The notes: a model not told the origin generated them from the sequence alone. Positions 8,273 through 16,945 are shown, numbered from the stretch's first letter. The stretch: 64,000 nt of DNA from Anaerohalosphaeraceae bacterium (GCA_035378985.1 DAOSUR010000001.1:248001-312000); one strand, 5' to 3'. Program-made: numbers and translations.

Positions 8273-8920
8273 ATGGCCGGGTTCAAAAAAAAAGAAGAAC
8301 AGCAAGGCGCACCGGAATGGCTGGTCACCTTCAGCGACTGCATGACGCTGCTGCTGACTTTTTTTGTGCTGCTCATCAGTTTTGCCACGTTTGAAAAAGA
8401 AACCTTCGAGTCGCTGGCCCAGTCCTTTGCCCAGTCCCTGCCTTCAATCGGCTGGAGCCGAATCAGCGACCGTGAATCCTTCCATAAAAAACAGGAATCG
8501 AACGACCAGGTCCAGCAAACCAAAGGAACGGAAACCCGAACCAACATCACCCGGATGACCAGCAACTTTATGAAGGAAAAAAAACCGCTGGATTTTCGAA
8601 ATCTGAAGGTCTTTACAATCCCCTCGGAACAGTTCTTCTGGGGACAGGGAACCGCTATTTCTCAGCCCGGCCGGGAAGTCCTGGAAGCCCTGGCTAAGTT
8701 TCTGGGCTCTGTGACGGGCCGGGTAGTCATCGCCGAAACCGGACCGGTGGAGAATACCGAACTTTCTCTGGCCCGCTGCCTGGCTGTTCTCGAATACCTC
8801 ACTCAGGAAGGGGGGCTGCCCCTGGAGCGGTTCAGCATCTCGCCGGCCACCACCCTGCGGACGCCGCCCCAGAATCGCCAACTGGAAATTACACTGCTGG
8901 AACGGAGCATCTACGAATGA
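8273..8920 (+). CDS. motB: MotB-type stator protein, first copy
   Basis: The 215-residue protein has the MotB N-terminus: a short cytoplasmic tail, then PEWLVTFSDCMTLLLTFFVLL with the ion-binding Asp at residue 22. The C-terminal part is OmpA-like and keeps the peptidoglycan-binding pattern in reduced form (ENTELSLARCLAVLEYL), but the first strand and Asp-containing loop are not obvious. It is shorter than usual MotB (250-310). It is ATGA-coupled to a second motB, so the stator could be a mixed dimer. Ion type cannot be told from the sequence with certainty. Confidence 0.88.
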   Translation: MAGFKKKEEQQGAPEWLVTFSDCMTLLLTFFVLLISFATFEKETFESLAQSFAQSLPSIGWSRISDRESFHKKQESNDQVQQTKGTETRTNITRMTSNFMKEKKPLDFRNLKVFTIPSEQFFWGQGTAISQPGREVLEALAKFLGSVTGRVVIAETGPVENTELSLARCLAVLEYLTQEGGLPLERFSISPATTLRTPPQNRQLEITLLERSIYE

Positions 8921-9648
8921 GCACCAAGAAACCGCAGGAAAGCCCCGCCGGAGCACCGGCCTGGATTGTCACGTACTCGGACATGGTTACTCTTTTGCTG
9001 ACCTTTTTTGTCATGCTTATCAGCATGGCCGATACCCGTGTCGATAAACACAAATTTATGGCCGGCAGCAATTCCATACGACGGGCACTGGCGGATTTAG
9101 GGCTGAGCGGTTTCCTGATTGAAAACAAAAGCGGGCCTGAATTTAAACATCCCAAGCCGGCCTACAATATTGACGAAGGGATGGATGAGGAAAAAGATCG
9201 TTCCATCGATGCCCGGATGGAAATGCTGCGGCGGGTCTTGTTCCAAATCGAAACCAAAATGAAAATCTCCCCTTCTCAAATCGACGGCATTTCCAAAACC
9301 TTCCTTCCAATGAAAATCCAATTTGCCCCCAAGTCCGCCGTACTGAATGAAAAGGCCCAAAAAGAGCTTCAGCTGGCCTGGAACCAAATCTGCATCACCA
9401 CAACCGGCCATGAAGCCATGGTGTATATCCTCGGCTTAGCCGGGGAGGAAAATACACCGTCCGGTCAAATGATTCTTTCAGCCCGCCGAGCCAAAGCCGT
9501 AAAAGACTATCTGGAAACTCTGAATACTGCCGACAAAAAATTGCCTATTTTCTGCTGGGGGGCCGGCAGCGGCGGAGAATGGACCAGTCGAAACGGTCTG
9601 ACAACCCAACAAACCCAAATTCTGATTACCCTGATTATTGAAAAATAA
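8917..9648 (+). CDS. MotB-type stator protein, second copy
   Basis: The 243-residue protein is a paralog of the gene just upstream, with the same plug-proximal span (PAWIVTYSDMVTLLLTFFVML) and the same critical Asp at residue 22. The periplasmic part ends in a degenerate OmpA-like fold (VYILGLAGEE..., ILSARRAKAVKDYL) with the LS..RA..V pattern. In other bacteria two MotB-like proteins can form a mixed partner for one MotA, or replace each other. No second motA lies in the window. The ATG overlaps the previous stop (ATGA). Confidence 0.85.
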   Translation: MSTKKPQESPAGAPAWIVTYSDMVTLLLTFFVMLISMADTRVDKHKFMAGSNSIRRALADLGLSGFLIENKSGPEFKHPKPAYNIDEGMDEEKDRSIDARMEMLRRVLFQIETKMKISPSQIDGISKTFLPMKIQFAPKSAVLNEKAQKELQLAWNQICITTTGHEAMVYILGLAGEENTPSGQMILSARRAKAVKDYLETLNTADKKLPIFCWGAGSGGEWTSRNGLTTQQTQILITLIIEK

Positions 9649-9740
9649 CCCGTAAAGCCATTGTACAATAGATGTTCGTTTTCCTGACGCCGGACTTCTG
9701 CAACCCCCTGAAACCGGCGGAAAACACCATTTTGCCTAAT

Positions 9741-9757
9741 CGGCACACCTTTTGCAT
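9741..9757 (+). promoter_or_regulatory. Sigma-54 (-24/-12) promoter before fliO
   Basis: CGGCACACCTTTTGCAT has GG at 9742-9743 and GC at 9754-9755 with exactly ten bases between. It lies in the largest gap of the plus operon (9649-9803). It also decides the fliO start: the upstream in-frame ATG at 9672 would put this promoter inside the gene. Expected transcription start is near 9767, about 37 bases before the ATG at 9804. Confidence 0.75.
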
Positions 9758-9803
9758 AGTCCCTCTCCACAGACATAATTTCTGTCCTGCAGGAGACGGC
9801 TTA

Positions 9804-10259
9804 ATGCTGAAAAAAAGACTGATATGGCTCGGATTGATTCTGGTTTTTTGCCTGGTGGGACAATGGGTTTTGTCCGCCTCCCAACCTGCTGAAGCCGATC
9901 CGCCCCAAACCGCTCAGCCGGTCTGGCTGGAGCAAAAACCCTCTTCCCAATCCCAAAATCTGGACAATCTGCATCAAAATCTCGTCCGGCAGCTCTTGAT
10001 TATGATTCTTATTGTTGCCCTTTTTGGAGGCGGATTGTGGTGGTTCGTCCGCAAATACAGCAAAGGACTTCTGGTCAGCAAAGGCAGATGGATCACTGTA
10101 GTTGAAACAGTTCCGCTTGGACCGCGCAAGATGCTTCATCTTGTGGAAGTGGGGCGCAAAAAACTGCTGCTCAGCAGTACGCCGGAAAGTATCCGCTTTC
10201 TTGCCGAGCTGACGGAAACCTCTCTGCCGACCTCCCCTCAAAAGGAGCCGTCTTTATGA
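9804..10259 (+). CDS. fliO: Flagellar biosynthesis protein FliO
   Basis: The 151-residue protein helps assemble the FliP ring of the export gate. It has a signal-like N-terminus (about 5-24), a short periplasmic stretch, one membrane span (about 62-80, LLIMILIVALFGGGLWWFV) and the FliO cytoplasmic domain (ITVVETVPLGPRKMLHLVEVGRKKLLLSST), where 'LG....L.LV.VG....L.....' is the family hallmark. I chose the ATG at 9804 because an AGGAG site lies at 9791-9795 and the sigma-54 promoter lies just upstream. It is ATGA-coupled to fliP. Confidence 0.9.
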   Translation: MLKKRLIWLGLILVFCLVGQWVLSASQPAEADPPQTAQPVWLEQKPSSQSQNLDNLHQNLVRQLLIMILIVALFGGGLWWFVRKYSKGLLVSKGRWITVVETVPLGPRKMLHLVEVGRKKLLLSSTPESIRFLAELTETSLPTSPQKEPSL

Positions 10260-11065
10260 GAAAGAGCTGCCTTCCGGCTGTTCTTGTTCTGGCGGGTTGG
10301 CTCCAATCGGCTTGCCCGGCGCAAAGCCCTGCCCCCGAGCCGGCTGCTTCGGCCGGGCAAACAACCATGCCCACCATCGAAGACCTTCTCAAAATGATCG
10401 ACAAGGCCTCGACCGACCCGCAGCAGCAGGCCCCGACTCCCTGGAGCGGACCCATTCGGCTGGTATTTCTCTTTACCCTGCTGGCTCTGCTGCCCAGCAT
10501 TTTGGCAATGATGACATCCTTTACCCGTATTGCCATCGTCCTCGGTTTTGTCCGGCGGGCCTTAGGAACCCAAACCATTCCTCCCAACACCGCCCTGCTC
10601 GGTCTGGCCCTCTTTCTGACCCTTTTTACGATGGCCCCGACCTTTTCCAAAATCCATCAGGAAGCGATTCTTCCTTATTTGAATAACCAAATGGAACTCC
10701 AGCAGAGCACGGAAATCGCCAGTGACGCTTTGAAGGATTTTATGCTTCGCCAAACTCGGACCTCTGACCTGGCCGTCTTTGTCAATATGGCTCGAATCAC
10801 CCCGCCGGCCCAGGCATCGGATTTGCCCCTGCACATCATCACCCCGGCCTTTGTCATCAGCGAATTTCGCACCGCCTTCGAAATCGGATGCCTGATGTTC
10901 ATCCCGTTCCTCCTGCTGGACCTGGTAATTTCGAGTATTCTGCTCAGTGCCGGGATGATGATGCTGCCGCCGGTCATGATTTCACTGCCTTTCAAACTCA
11001 TACTGTTTATCCTCGTGGACGGCTGGGGGATTCTGGCTCAGGGATTGAGTTTAAGCTTCAAATAA
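10256..11065 (+). CDS. fliP: Flagellar export gate protein FliP
   Basis: The 269-residue protein forms the pentameric core of the export gate. It has a signal peptide with a Cys at 20, a Pro-rich spacer, then the FliP domain: paired spans at about 65-105 with the signature LLALLPSILAMMTSFTRI, the periplasmic helical region, the HIITPAFVISEFRTAFEIGCLMFIPFLLLD block (in parts) and a last span ending PFKLILFILVDGW. Length and motifs are fully normal. The start overlaps the fliO stop (ATGA). Confidence 0.97.
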   Translation: MRKSCLPAVLVLAGWLQSACPAQSPAPEPAASAGQTTMPTIEDLLKMIDKASTDPQQQAPTPWSGPIRLVFLFTLLALLPSILAMMTSFTRIAIVLGFVRRALGTQTIPPNTALLGLALFLTLFTMAPTFSKIHQEAILPYLNNQMELQQSTEIASDALKDFMLRQTRTSDLAVFVNMARITPPAQASDLPLHIITPAFVISEFRTAFEIGCLMFIPFLLLDLVISSILLSAGMMMLPPVMISLPFKLILFILVDGWGILAQGLSLSFK

Positions 11066-11077
11066 AGGATTGAACCT

Positions 11078-11347
11078 ATGACGGCTGATTACATTCTTTA
11101 TCTGGGACGCCACACAATGGAAACCGCCCTGCTCGTCTCGGCACCGATTCTCATCGTCTGTGCCGGACTGGGCATTCTCATCTCGCTGTTCCAAACGGTT
11201 ACCTCCATCCGGGATATGACGCTGGCCACGGCTCCCAAAATCATCGGCGTAGGCGTCACCACCCTGTTTTTCGGCCATTGGATGCTTCAAATCCTCATTA
11301 AATTCACCTACGAAATTTTTGCGCAAATCCAGACCTATGGACAGTAA
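11078..11347 (+). CDS. fliQ: Flagellar export gate protein FliQ
   Basis: The 89-residue protein has two membrane hairpin helices (about 16-38 and 50-73) and the family pattern LLVSAPILIVCAGLGILISLFQTVTSI followed by PKIIGVG in place of the usual 'PK...'. It adds four copies to the FliP-FliR core of the export gate. Size is exactly that of the family. It lies 12 bases after fliP and 3 bases before fliR. Confidence 0.96.
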   Translation: MTADYILYLGRHTMETALLVSAPILIVCAGLGILISLFQTVTSIRDMTLATAPKIIGVGVTTLFFGHWMLQILIKFTYEIFAQIQTYGQ

Positions 11348-11350
11348 AGT

Positions 11351-12100
11351 ATGGACCTGTTCGGCGGAAGACTCTACGGTTTTTTCCTGATTCTGACTCG
11401 GCTGGGGGCCTTCTTTGCCGCAGCCCCCATCTTCAGCTGGGACGTGCTTTCTGTTCAGCTGAAAATCGCTGCGGCCATTTTGCTGAGTCTTTTTTTCACT
11501 GTTTTAACCCCTCCGCCGCTCCTGAATAACCCCGCCCCGATTGAAATGGTGCTGCTGCTCGGACAAGAAGTCTTTTACGGACTGGCCATGGGGATTGCGG
11601 CCTACTGTCTCTTCAGCGTTATTCATATGGCCGGCCAGTACATCGAACAGGAAATGGGCCTGAGCATCGCCCAGGTCTTTGACCCCTTCAGCGGCGAAGA
11701 AGGGCACCCGCTCGGGCTGCTGCTGGAGATTCTTTTCATTCTCCTTTTGTTCAGCACCAACAGCCACTTTCTCCTTCTGGAGGTTCTTTCCCGCAGTCTC
11801 GAACGATTCCCTCCGACAAGTACCCCCCATATAGGGGCCCTTATGGAAAGCATTCTGCGCTCCGGCTCCGCCATGTTCCTTCTGGCCCTTCAGCTGGCTG
11901 CGCCGATTCTGGCAGCCTTTATGCTGCTGCTGGTCGTTCTGGCCTTTATGGCCCGAATTGCCCCGGAATCCAATGTCCTGTTTCTCAGTTTTCCGCTGCG
12001 AATCGGAATAGGACTGCTGATTATCGGTTTCTTCATCCCGTATCTGAATGAATATATCCAGCAGTTCGCCCAGTGGCTCAATCGGCTGCTGCCGTTTTAA
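11351..12100 (+). CDS. fliR: Flagellar export gate protein FliR
   Basis: The 249-residue protein has about six membrane spans and completes the FliP5-Q4-R1 gate. Conserved FliR features are the start (RLGAFFAAAPIFSW), the EVFYGLAMGIAAYCLF segment and GQYIEQEMGLSIAQVFDPFSG, which matches the family's 'G..I..Q.G...A..FDP'. The final Pro-Tyr-Leu-containing span is present. Length is normal. The stop is 6 bases from the flhB start. Confidence 0.96.
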   Translation: MDLFGGRLYGFFLILTRLGAFFAAAPIFSWDVLSVQLKIAAAILLSLFFTVLTPPPLLNNPAPIEMVLLLGQEVFYGLAMGIAAYCLFSVIHMAGQYIEQEMGLSIAQVFDPFSGEEGHPLGLLLEILFILLLFSTNSHFLLLEVLSRSLERFPPTSTPHIGALMESILRSGSAMFLLALQLAAPILAAFMLLLVVLAFMARIAPESNVLFLSFPLRIGIGLLIIGFFIPYLNEYIQQFAQWLNRLLPF

Positions 12101-12106
12101 CCTTCT

Positions 12107-13162
12107 ATGGCTGAAGCCAACAAAACAGAACACCCAACCCCGCGACGTATCGAAAAGGCGCGTCAGGAGGGCCATATCCCTCAAAGCCAGGAGATGCTCG
12201 CTGCCATCTCTCTGATTGTGCTGACCCTGATGACCGCCCTGTGCGCCCCCTGGTTTGTGCAGTGGTCCAAACAGCAAATGCTCTCGGGACTTTCCTGTCA
12301 GCCGCTCTGGCTGGACAATCCTCAATCCTTTCTGAAATATGCGAATTCCCTGATACTGGAAATCATGAAAATGACAGCCCCTTTTCTGCTGGCTTTGTCG
12401 CTGGCGGGAATCGGCGGATGCATTCTGGTCAGCGGATATAACTTCGCCCCCAAGGCCCTCGCCTGGAAACCGGAAAATCTCAATCCGATGCGGGGTCTGA
12501 TGTCGCTGTTCTCTCCGGAATCCCTCGTGCGGCTGGGGCTGTCCACCGCAAAAATCCTTTTTCTGGCGGTCATTGTGTGGCTTTACCTGCACAACAAGCT
12601 TCAATTCCTGACCACATTCCAGTGGATGCCTCCCGACCAGATTCTATCCTCGATAGGACGTCTGGTTTTCGGGGTCGTCATCCGAATTTGTGCAGGCCTG
12701 CTGATTCTGGCCGTTCTGGACCTTCTTTATCACCGCTGGCAGTATATTGAAAAACTCAAAATGACCAAGCAGGAAGTCAAAGCCGAATACCGCGATACAG
12801 AAGGAGCTCCCGAAGTCAAAACCAAGATCCGCCAGAAACAGATGGAAGCCGCTATGCGGCGGATGCTTCAGGAAGTACCGAAGGCCAATGTGGTCCTGGT
12901 GAACCCGGACCATGTGGCCGTCGCTCTCAAATACGACCCCGCTCAGACACCGGCCCCGATTGTCGTTGCCAAAGGAGCCGACCATCTTTGCGAAAAAATC
13001 AAAGAAGTCGCCCGCGCCTACGGCGTTCCCATCCTGCGGCGGCCCCCGCTGGCTCGTGAACTGTACGCCACTGTCAAACTGGGCCAGCCCATTCCGGAAA
13101 AACTTTACACAGCGGTTGCTGAAATCCTCGCCCTGCTCTATCGGCTGCGTCATACCAGATAA
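12107..13162 (+). CDS. flhB: Flagellar export switch protein FlhB
   Basis: The 351-residue protein controls the change of export from rod/hook to filament substrates. The N-terminus is classical (EHPTPRRIEKARQEGHIPQS), four membrane spans follow (about 27-48, 86-108, 145-165, 185-205), and the cytoplasmic domain holds the self-cleavage site at residues 266-269. Here the site reads NPDH in place of the usual NPTH; cleavage after Asn is still expected because N and P are kept. The linker KMTKQEVKAEYRDTEG is normal. Confidence 0.96.
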   Translation: MAEANKTEHPTPRRIEKARQEGHIPQSQEMLAAISLIVLTLMTALCAPWFVQWSKQQMLSGLSCQPLWLDNPQSFLKYANSLILEIMKMTAPFLLALSLAGIGGCILVSGYNFAPKALAWKPENLNPMRGLMSLFSPESLVRLGLSTAKILFLAVIVWLYLHNKLQFLTTFQWMPPDQILSSIGRLVFGVVIRICAGLLILAVLDLLYHRWQYIEKLKMTKQEVKAEYRDTEGAPEVKTKIRQKQMEAAMRRMLQEVPKANVVLVNPDHVAVALKYDPAQTPAPIVVAKGADHLCEKIKEVARAYGVPILRRPPLARELYATVKLGQPIPEKLYTAVAEILALLYRLRHTR

Positions 13163-13207
13163 TCCTTGCCCGCTTCCGCCGGCCGGCTATACTAAGGGCA
13201 ATTTCGG

Positions 13208-14767
13208 ATGAGGAAAACCCAAATGAATGCCCCGGTATCAAGCGGACCCTTTCAGGACAGAGCCGGCTGGAGCCGCACAGAACTTCTGTTTGCAGGCATG
13301 GCCGCGATGCTGCTGACCGGTATTTTGCTGCCCTGGTCTTCCCCGGCGCTCGATGTTTTATGGATTCTCCAGCTGTCTTTGACAGCCGCTGTGGTTCTAA
13401 TTTGTCTGAGGGCTCAAAACACCAGTCAGCTGGACGGCTTTCCTCCGCTGACCGCTGCTGCTTCGATGCTGAGTTTTTTGACCGTTGCGGGCTGCCTGAA
13501 AGCGATCGTTTTTCACCGAGAAACCTGCGGACGGCTGGTTGGAATGATTGGTCGGACCGTCGCCTCCCTGGAGCCCCTGCTGGCTCTGCTGACGGTTTTT
13601 CTCCTCGGTTTTTTTCTGCTGTATCTGGTCCGGCTGGCAAGCCGAAGAATGCGCAGGGCTGCTGAAGACTACTTTTTCCGGATTTTGCCGTTCAAAAGAG
13701 CTGGACTGGAAACCGACCGCTCTCTTCAAATCCTCACCTCCGAACAGGCACAGCTGCTGGCCGAAAAAATCCGAAAAGAAGTTCGGTTCTATGCTTCGAT
13801 GGAGCAGATTCGAAAACTCTTTCTTGCTCAAATTACAGTCAGTGTTTTTCTCCTCCTGACGGCCTGGCCCCTGGCTTGGCTGTCGGAATGGCTTCAGTCC
13901 GCTTCCGCCCCATCCGGACAATCTCCGCTGGAAACCCTGGCGCCCCCGTTGGCCGGAACGGCTCTGCTGGCCTGGATTCCCGCTGCCGTAGCCGCCGGCG
14001 CCTGTGCCGCTCTGCTTTCCAGAGAATCCTTGGCCCTGCCTCCTGCGGACAGCAAAAGTGAATCCGCTCAAAGCCGCACCATCCAAATCCGCTCCTGTGT
14101 TTCCGGCCGAACAGAAGAGATTGAAATTCTGAATCCGCAATCTCTTGCAGAACCATCCCGCAATCCTCAAGTCCCTGAACAAATCGCGGACTTCGAGCTA
14201 TCCGGGACAGCATCACAGATAGAAATCCGTCCCCTTCCTGTTCAATGCTCTTCCTGGGAAGAATATTACAGATGGATGGAGGAGTTTTTCACTCAGCCGT
14301 CTTTCCGGCGGTCCTTTCTTCTGCTGACGTCGGAATCCGTCAAAGACCTGCCGGTCAACACCGTTGTTCACCCTGCCCTGCATTTGGCACGCAGACAAGA
14401 GAATGTCCTTCTGCTGGATGCAGACCCTCGAAATGCTGTGGCGAAAGTCTTCTCACTCGACCCGGCTTCTTTGACTGTTCCTGCGGCTGTCCCCCAAATC
14501 CGGCATCTCTGGATTCAGACAATCCGCCTGGAAGAATGGATGCGGAAAGCGGCGGAACCGCTTTCAAATGATTTTGCCTGCCGCCTTGTTTACGCCCCCC
14601 AGGCATTGCTCCCTCTCGCCTCAGAAACATGGCCTCCTTCCGTTCACGTCCTCTTTTTCAGCACAAAAACGCCCGCCCAAGTTCAGTCTTTTCTTGCAGG
14701 ATACCCTTCGATTCACCGCGTATACCTGCTCCCGCCGCTGTCCGCCGTCATCCGGCAAGCCGATTAA
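13208..14767 (+). CDS. Degenerate FlhA-like membrane protein fused to a decayed P-loop (MinD/BY-kinase-like) domain
   Basis: The 519-residue protein sits where flhA usually follows flhB. Residues about 23-275 can be laid on the FlhA N-terminus: LDVLWILQLSLTAAVVLICL, FPPLTAAASMLSFLT and, most telling, AAEDYFFRILPFKRAGLETD with EVRFYASMEQIRKLF, which correspond to FlhA 'A..F.LD.MPGKQMAIDAD' and 'E.DFYG.MDGA.KFV'. The invariant Asp of that last block is Glu here. Residues about 348-519 look like a MinD/tyrosine-kinase fold: a strand ending LLLTSES, no Walker A, then VLLLDADPRN and a later strand FACRLVYAPQAL. FlhA's own cytoplasmic domain is absent. It may be a gate accessory or a decayed copy. 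An alternative start is the ATG at 13223, which has a better GAGGA site. Function is not known. Confidence 0.6.
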   Translation: MRKTQMNAPVSSGPFQDRAGWSRTELLFAGMAAMLLTGILLPWSSPALDVLWILQLSLTAAVVLICLRAQNTSQLDGFPPLTAAASMLSFLTVAGCLKAIVFHRETCGRLVGMIGRTVASLEPLLALLTVFLLGFFLLYLVRLASRRMRRAAEDYFFRILPFKRAGLETDRSLQILTSEQAQLLAEKIRKEVRFYASMEQIRKLFLAQITVSVFLLLTAWPLAWLSEWLQSASAPSGQSPLETLAPPLAGTALLAWIPAAVAAGACAALLSRESLALPPADSKSESAQSRTIQIRSCVSGRTEEIEILNPQSLAEPSRNPQVPEQIADFELSGTASQIEIRPLPVQCSSWEEYYRWMEEFFTQPSFRRSFLLLTSESVKDLPVNTVVHPALHLARRQENVLLLDADPRNAVAKVFSLDPASLTVPAAVPQIRHLWIQTIRLEEWMRKAAEPLSNDFACRLVYAPQALLPLASETWPPSVHVLFFSTKTPAQVQSFLAGYPSIHRVYLLPPLSAVIRQAD

Positions 14768-16842
14768 CCAAGCATGTTCAGGCCGGACATCTGCTGCTGA
14801 ATCAGCTGCAGCGTTCTTTCCAGCCGTGCATATTGATTTTTCAGCCGCGTCTCAACACGACTCAGCCGTTCTTCCTCTCGGCTGATTTGACTGTCCATAT
14901 TGTCAATGCGGCTCTGGACGCTCTTTTGAACCATGGAAACGCGTCCGGTGCCGACCTTCAGCATGTTGTCCACTACATCATACAGATTGCCTGCAAAGCC
15001 CTGCTTGACGCTTACGGACGCATCAAAGCTTCCGTTCTGCGATGTATCGACCGTTAAAACCAGGCTGTATTCAGGATAAGCCGGATATCCGCTGCTGAGG
15101 GTATCCGTACTTCCGTACAGAGTATTGCCTTCGATTCGCATATCCCGTGCTGCCGACCAGTCCTCCGTGTTCAGCTTAATCTGCGCCGATGTGATCACGC
15201 CGCCTTCCACTGTAACCCGGACATCATACTGGCCGCCCTGCGTATAACTGCTGGCCTGATAAAATTGAATCGTATTGGAATTGCTGTAGCCCGTCTTCTT
15301 GGCTCCAATCAGAGAAAGCACCCCCTGATAATCATCTACGAGGGCCTCTTCCAGAATTGTGCTGTCGAGAGTCAGAGTGCCGTCCGCCTTAAATTTGAGG
15401 CCGATATCCGCCGGCTTGACAAAGGTATCCTTGTCTGTAAACCCGGCTGCATTAAAGAGAAGCGGAGAACGGATCAGACTTGTAATGCTGGTTAAACTGT
15501 ACTCCGAAGACAGAATACCGGTCTTTTTCTCCTCTTCATTATAGGTTGTTTTTTCCTTTAAATAGGAAACCGCCGCATTATACGCATCAACCATCGCCTG
15601 GAGTTTATCCTTCAGCGTCGTCGTATCACGGTTCAGGGTCACTTCTACGGACCGATACCCATCGGTGTCATTCCCGGTCGCACTGTGCAGATTCAGGGTG
15701 ACCCCGGCAATCACATCATCAATCGTGTTGGTGCTGCGGCGAATCCAGGTATTTTCATCCGTATCATCCCCCGGCGGATATCCATCCACCTTAATCATCG
15801 CATCCTGAGCCGCCTGGGTTTCCAAAAAAGTGGACGGCGCCAGCAGCGTCAGATTGGACGTAATCGAACCGCCGACCGTTGTTTCCGTAAAGGTTGGAGC
15901 CGTCCAGGCCGCCGATGACCCCTCTCCGGGCACCAGCTCAAGCGTAATTGACAGGTCACTGGCCCCGCTGGTAAGGTCTGTAAGTATCAGAGTCCCTTCT
16001 TCCAGCCGAAGCTTGACCGTATCTCCAAATGCATTTTCAATTTCGGACATCAGCTCTTCCACGGTCGTGTACTGGTTCACATCGAGAGAATAGTCCACCG
16101 GCGTACCGTCCCGAAGGGTACCCTGAATCCGAATCTGATCCGATGTGGAACCCGTCCCAAAACCGGAACTGCCCTGTAATTGAGACAGACGGGTCGTCAG
16201 CGAAGCGTTGTCCCCGTTGCTCGTTTTCAGGGCCGAAGAAGTATGAACATCCGTATTGCTCGTGTTGATAGCAATCTGATAATCCGAACCGCTTTCACGA
16301 CCGCTCAGAACCAGATGATACCGTCCGCCGGCCGACTGATAATCCAGAATGCTGGCCGTAATTCCCGGATTATCCGGGTCATTGTTTATCAGAGTTACCA
16401 ATTCCTCCAGAGTCGTAGTGGCCGTGGTCTGCACTACAAACTCCTTGTTATTATACGACAAAATCAGATTGCCTTCCCCGACATACTGAGTTTTGTAATT
16501 AAATCCATTATGCACCCAGCGGTTGGCGGTAGCCAGCTGTCGAATTTTGATATTGTGCGTGCCCTCAAATGCACTGCTGCTGGCAGTTGCGCTCAGCAGG
16601 TCCTCATCACTGGTTTTGGCCTGATATGTCCTCAATTGGCTCGAATCCGACAAAGCACTCAGGGCCGAACGAAAAGAAGTCAGCTTGCTGTTCAGGTCGG
16701 TCACGGCCGTTCGTTTGTCCTTCAGCGTTGCCAGGCTGGACTGCAAACTGGTCAGTCGGCGTTTTTCCACCTTCATCAGCTGCTCAACAATCGCCGCTGT
16801 GTCAATTCCTGTCGAAAGACCGGTCAATTGGATAGATGCCAT
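14764..16842 (-). CDS. fliD: Flagellar filament capping protein FliD
   Basis: The 692-residue protein is the filament cap (hook-associated protein 2) that folds flagellin at the growing tip. The N-terminus is classical (IQLTGLSTGIDTAAIVEQLMKVEKRRL, residues about 4-30), the C-terminus has the long coiled coil (VQSRIDNMDSQISREEERLSRVETRLKNQYARLERTL, given here in part) and ends in the QMSGLNMLG-type tail. The large middle gives a bigger protein than the 450-500 residues of enterobacteria. I took the ATG at 16842, with a GAGAGAAG site, over an upstream TTG. The sigma-28 promoter at 16895-16921 fits the late-gene class. Its stop overlaps that of the convergent FlhA-like gene. Confidence 0.95.
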   Translation of the reverse strand: MASIQLTGLSTGIDTAAIVEQLMKVEKRRLTSLQSSLATLKDKRTAVTDLNSKLTSFRSALSALSDSSQLRTYQAKTSDEDLLSATASSSAFEGTHNIKIRQLATANRWVHNGFNYKTQYVGEGNLILSYNNKEFVVQTTATTTLEELVTLINNDPDNPGITASILDYQSAGGRYHLVLSGRESGSDYQIAINTSNTDVHTSSALKTSNGDNASLTTRLSQLQGSSGFGTGSTSDQIRIQGTLRDGTPVDYSLDVNQYTTVEELMSEIENAFGDTVKLRLEEGTLILTDLTSGASDLSITLELVPGEGSSAAWTAPTFTETTVGGSITSNLTLLAPSTFLETQAAQDAMIKVDGYPPGDDTDENTWIRRSTNTIDDVIAGVTLNLHSATGNDTDGYRSVEVTLNRDTTTLKDKLQAMVDAYNAAVSYLKEKTTYNEEEKKTGILSSEYSLTSITSLIRSPLLFNAAGFTDKDTFVKPADIGLKFKADGTLTLDSTILEEALVDDYQGVLSLIGAKKTGYSNSNTIQFYQASSYTQGGQYDVRVTVEGGVITSAQIKLNTEDWSAARDMRIEGNTLYGSTDTLSSGYPAYPEYSLVLTVDTSQNGSFDASVSVKQGFAGNLYDVVDNMLKVGTGRVSMVQKSVQSRIDNMDSQISREEERLSRVETRLKNQYARLERTLQLIQQQMSGLNMLG

Positions 16843-16894
16843 GGTCTTCTCTCGCAAAACAGAATCGGTCTACCTTCCAATAATCCTATTTTTA

Positions 16895-16921
16895 TTATCG
16901 GCTGAAAATAATCTTCCTGTA
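16895..16921 (-). promoter_or_regulatory. Sigma-28 (FliA) promoter of fliD
   Basis: On the minus strand TACA (16921-16918) is followed after 15 bases by a perfect GCCGATAA (16902-16895). The consensus is TAAA-N15-GCCGATAA. Transcription would begin near 16887, about 45 bases before the fliD ATG. The gap 16843-16945 is one of the few real gaps of this long operon. Confidence 0.8.
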
Positions 16922-16945
16922 ATCACCCAATTACCCCAAATCTCT

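Noticed and set aside
9672..9803. N-terminal extension of FliO from the ATG at 9672
   Set aside because: It adds 44 residues not seen in FliO and would contain the sigma-54 promoter; the ATG at 9804 has an AGGAG site.
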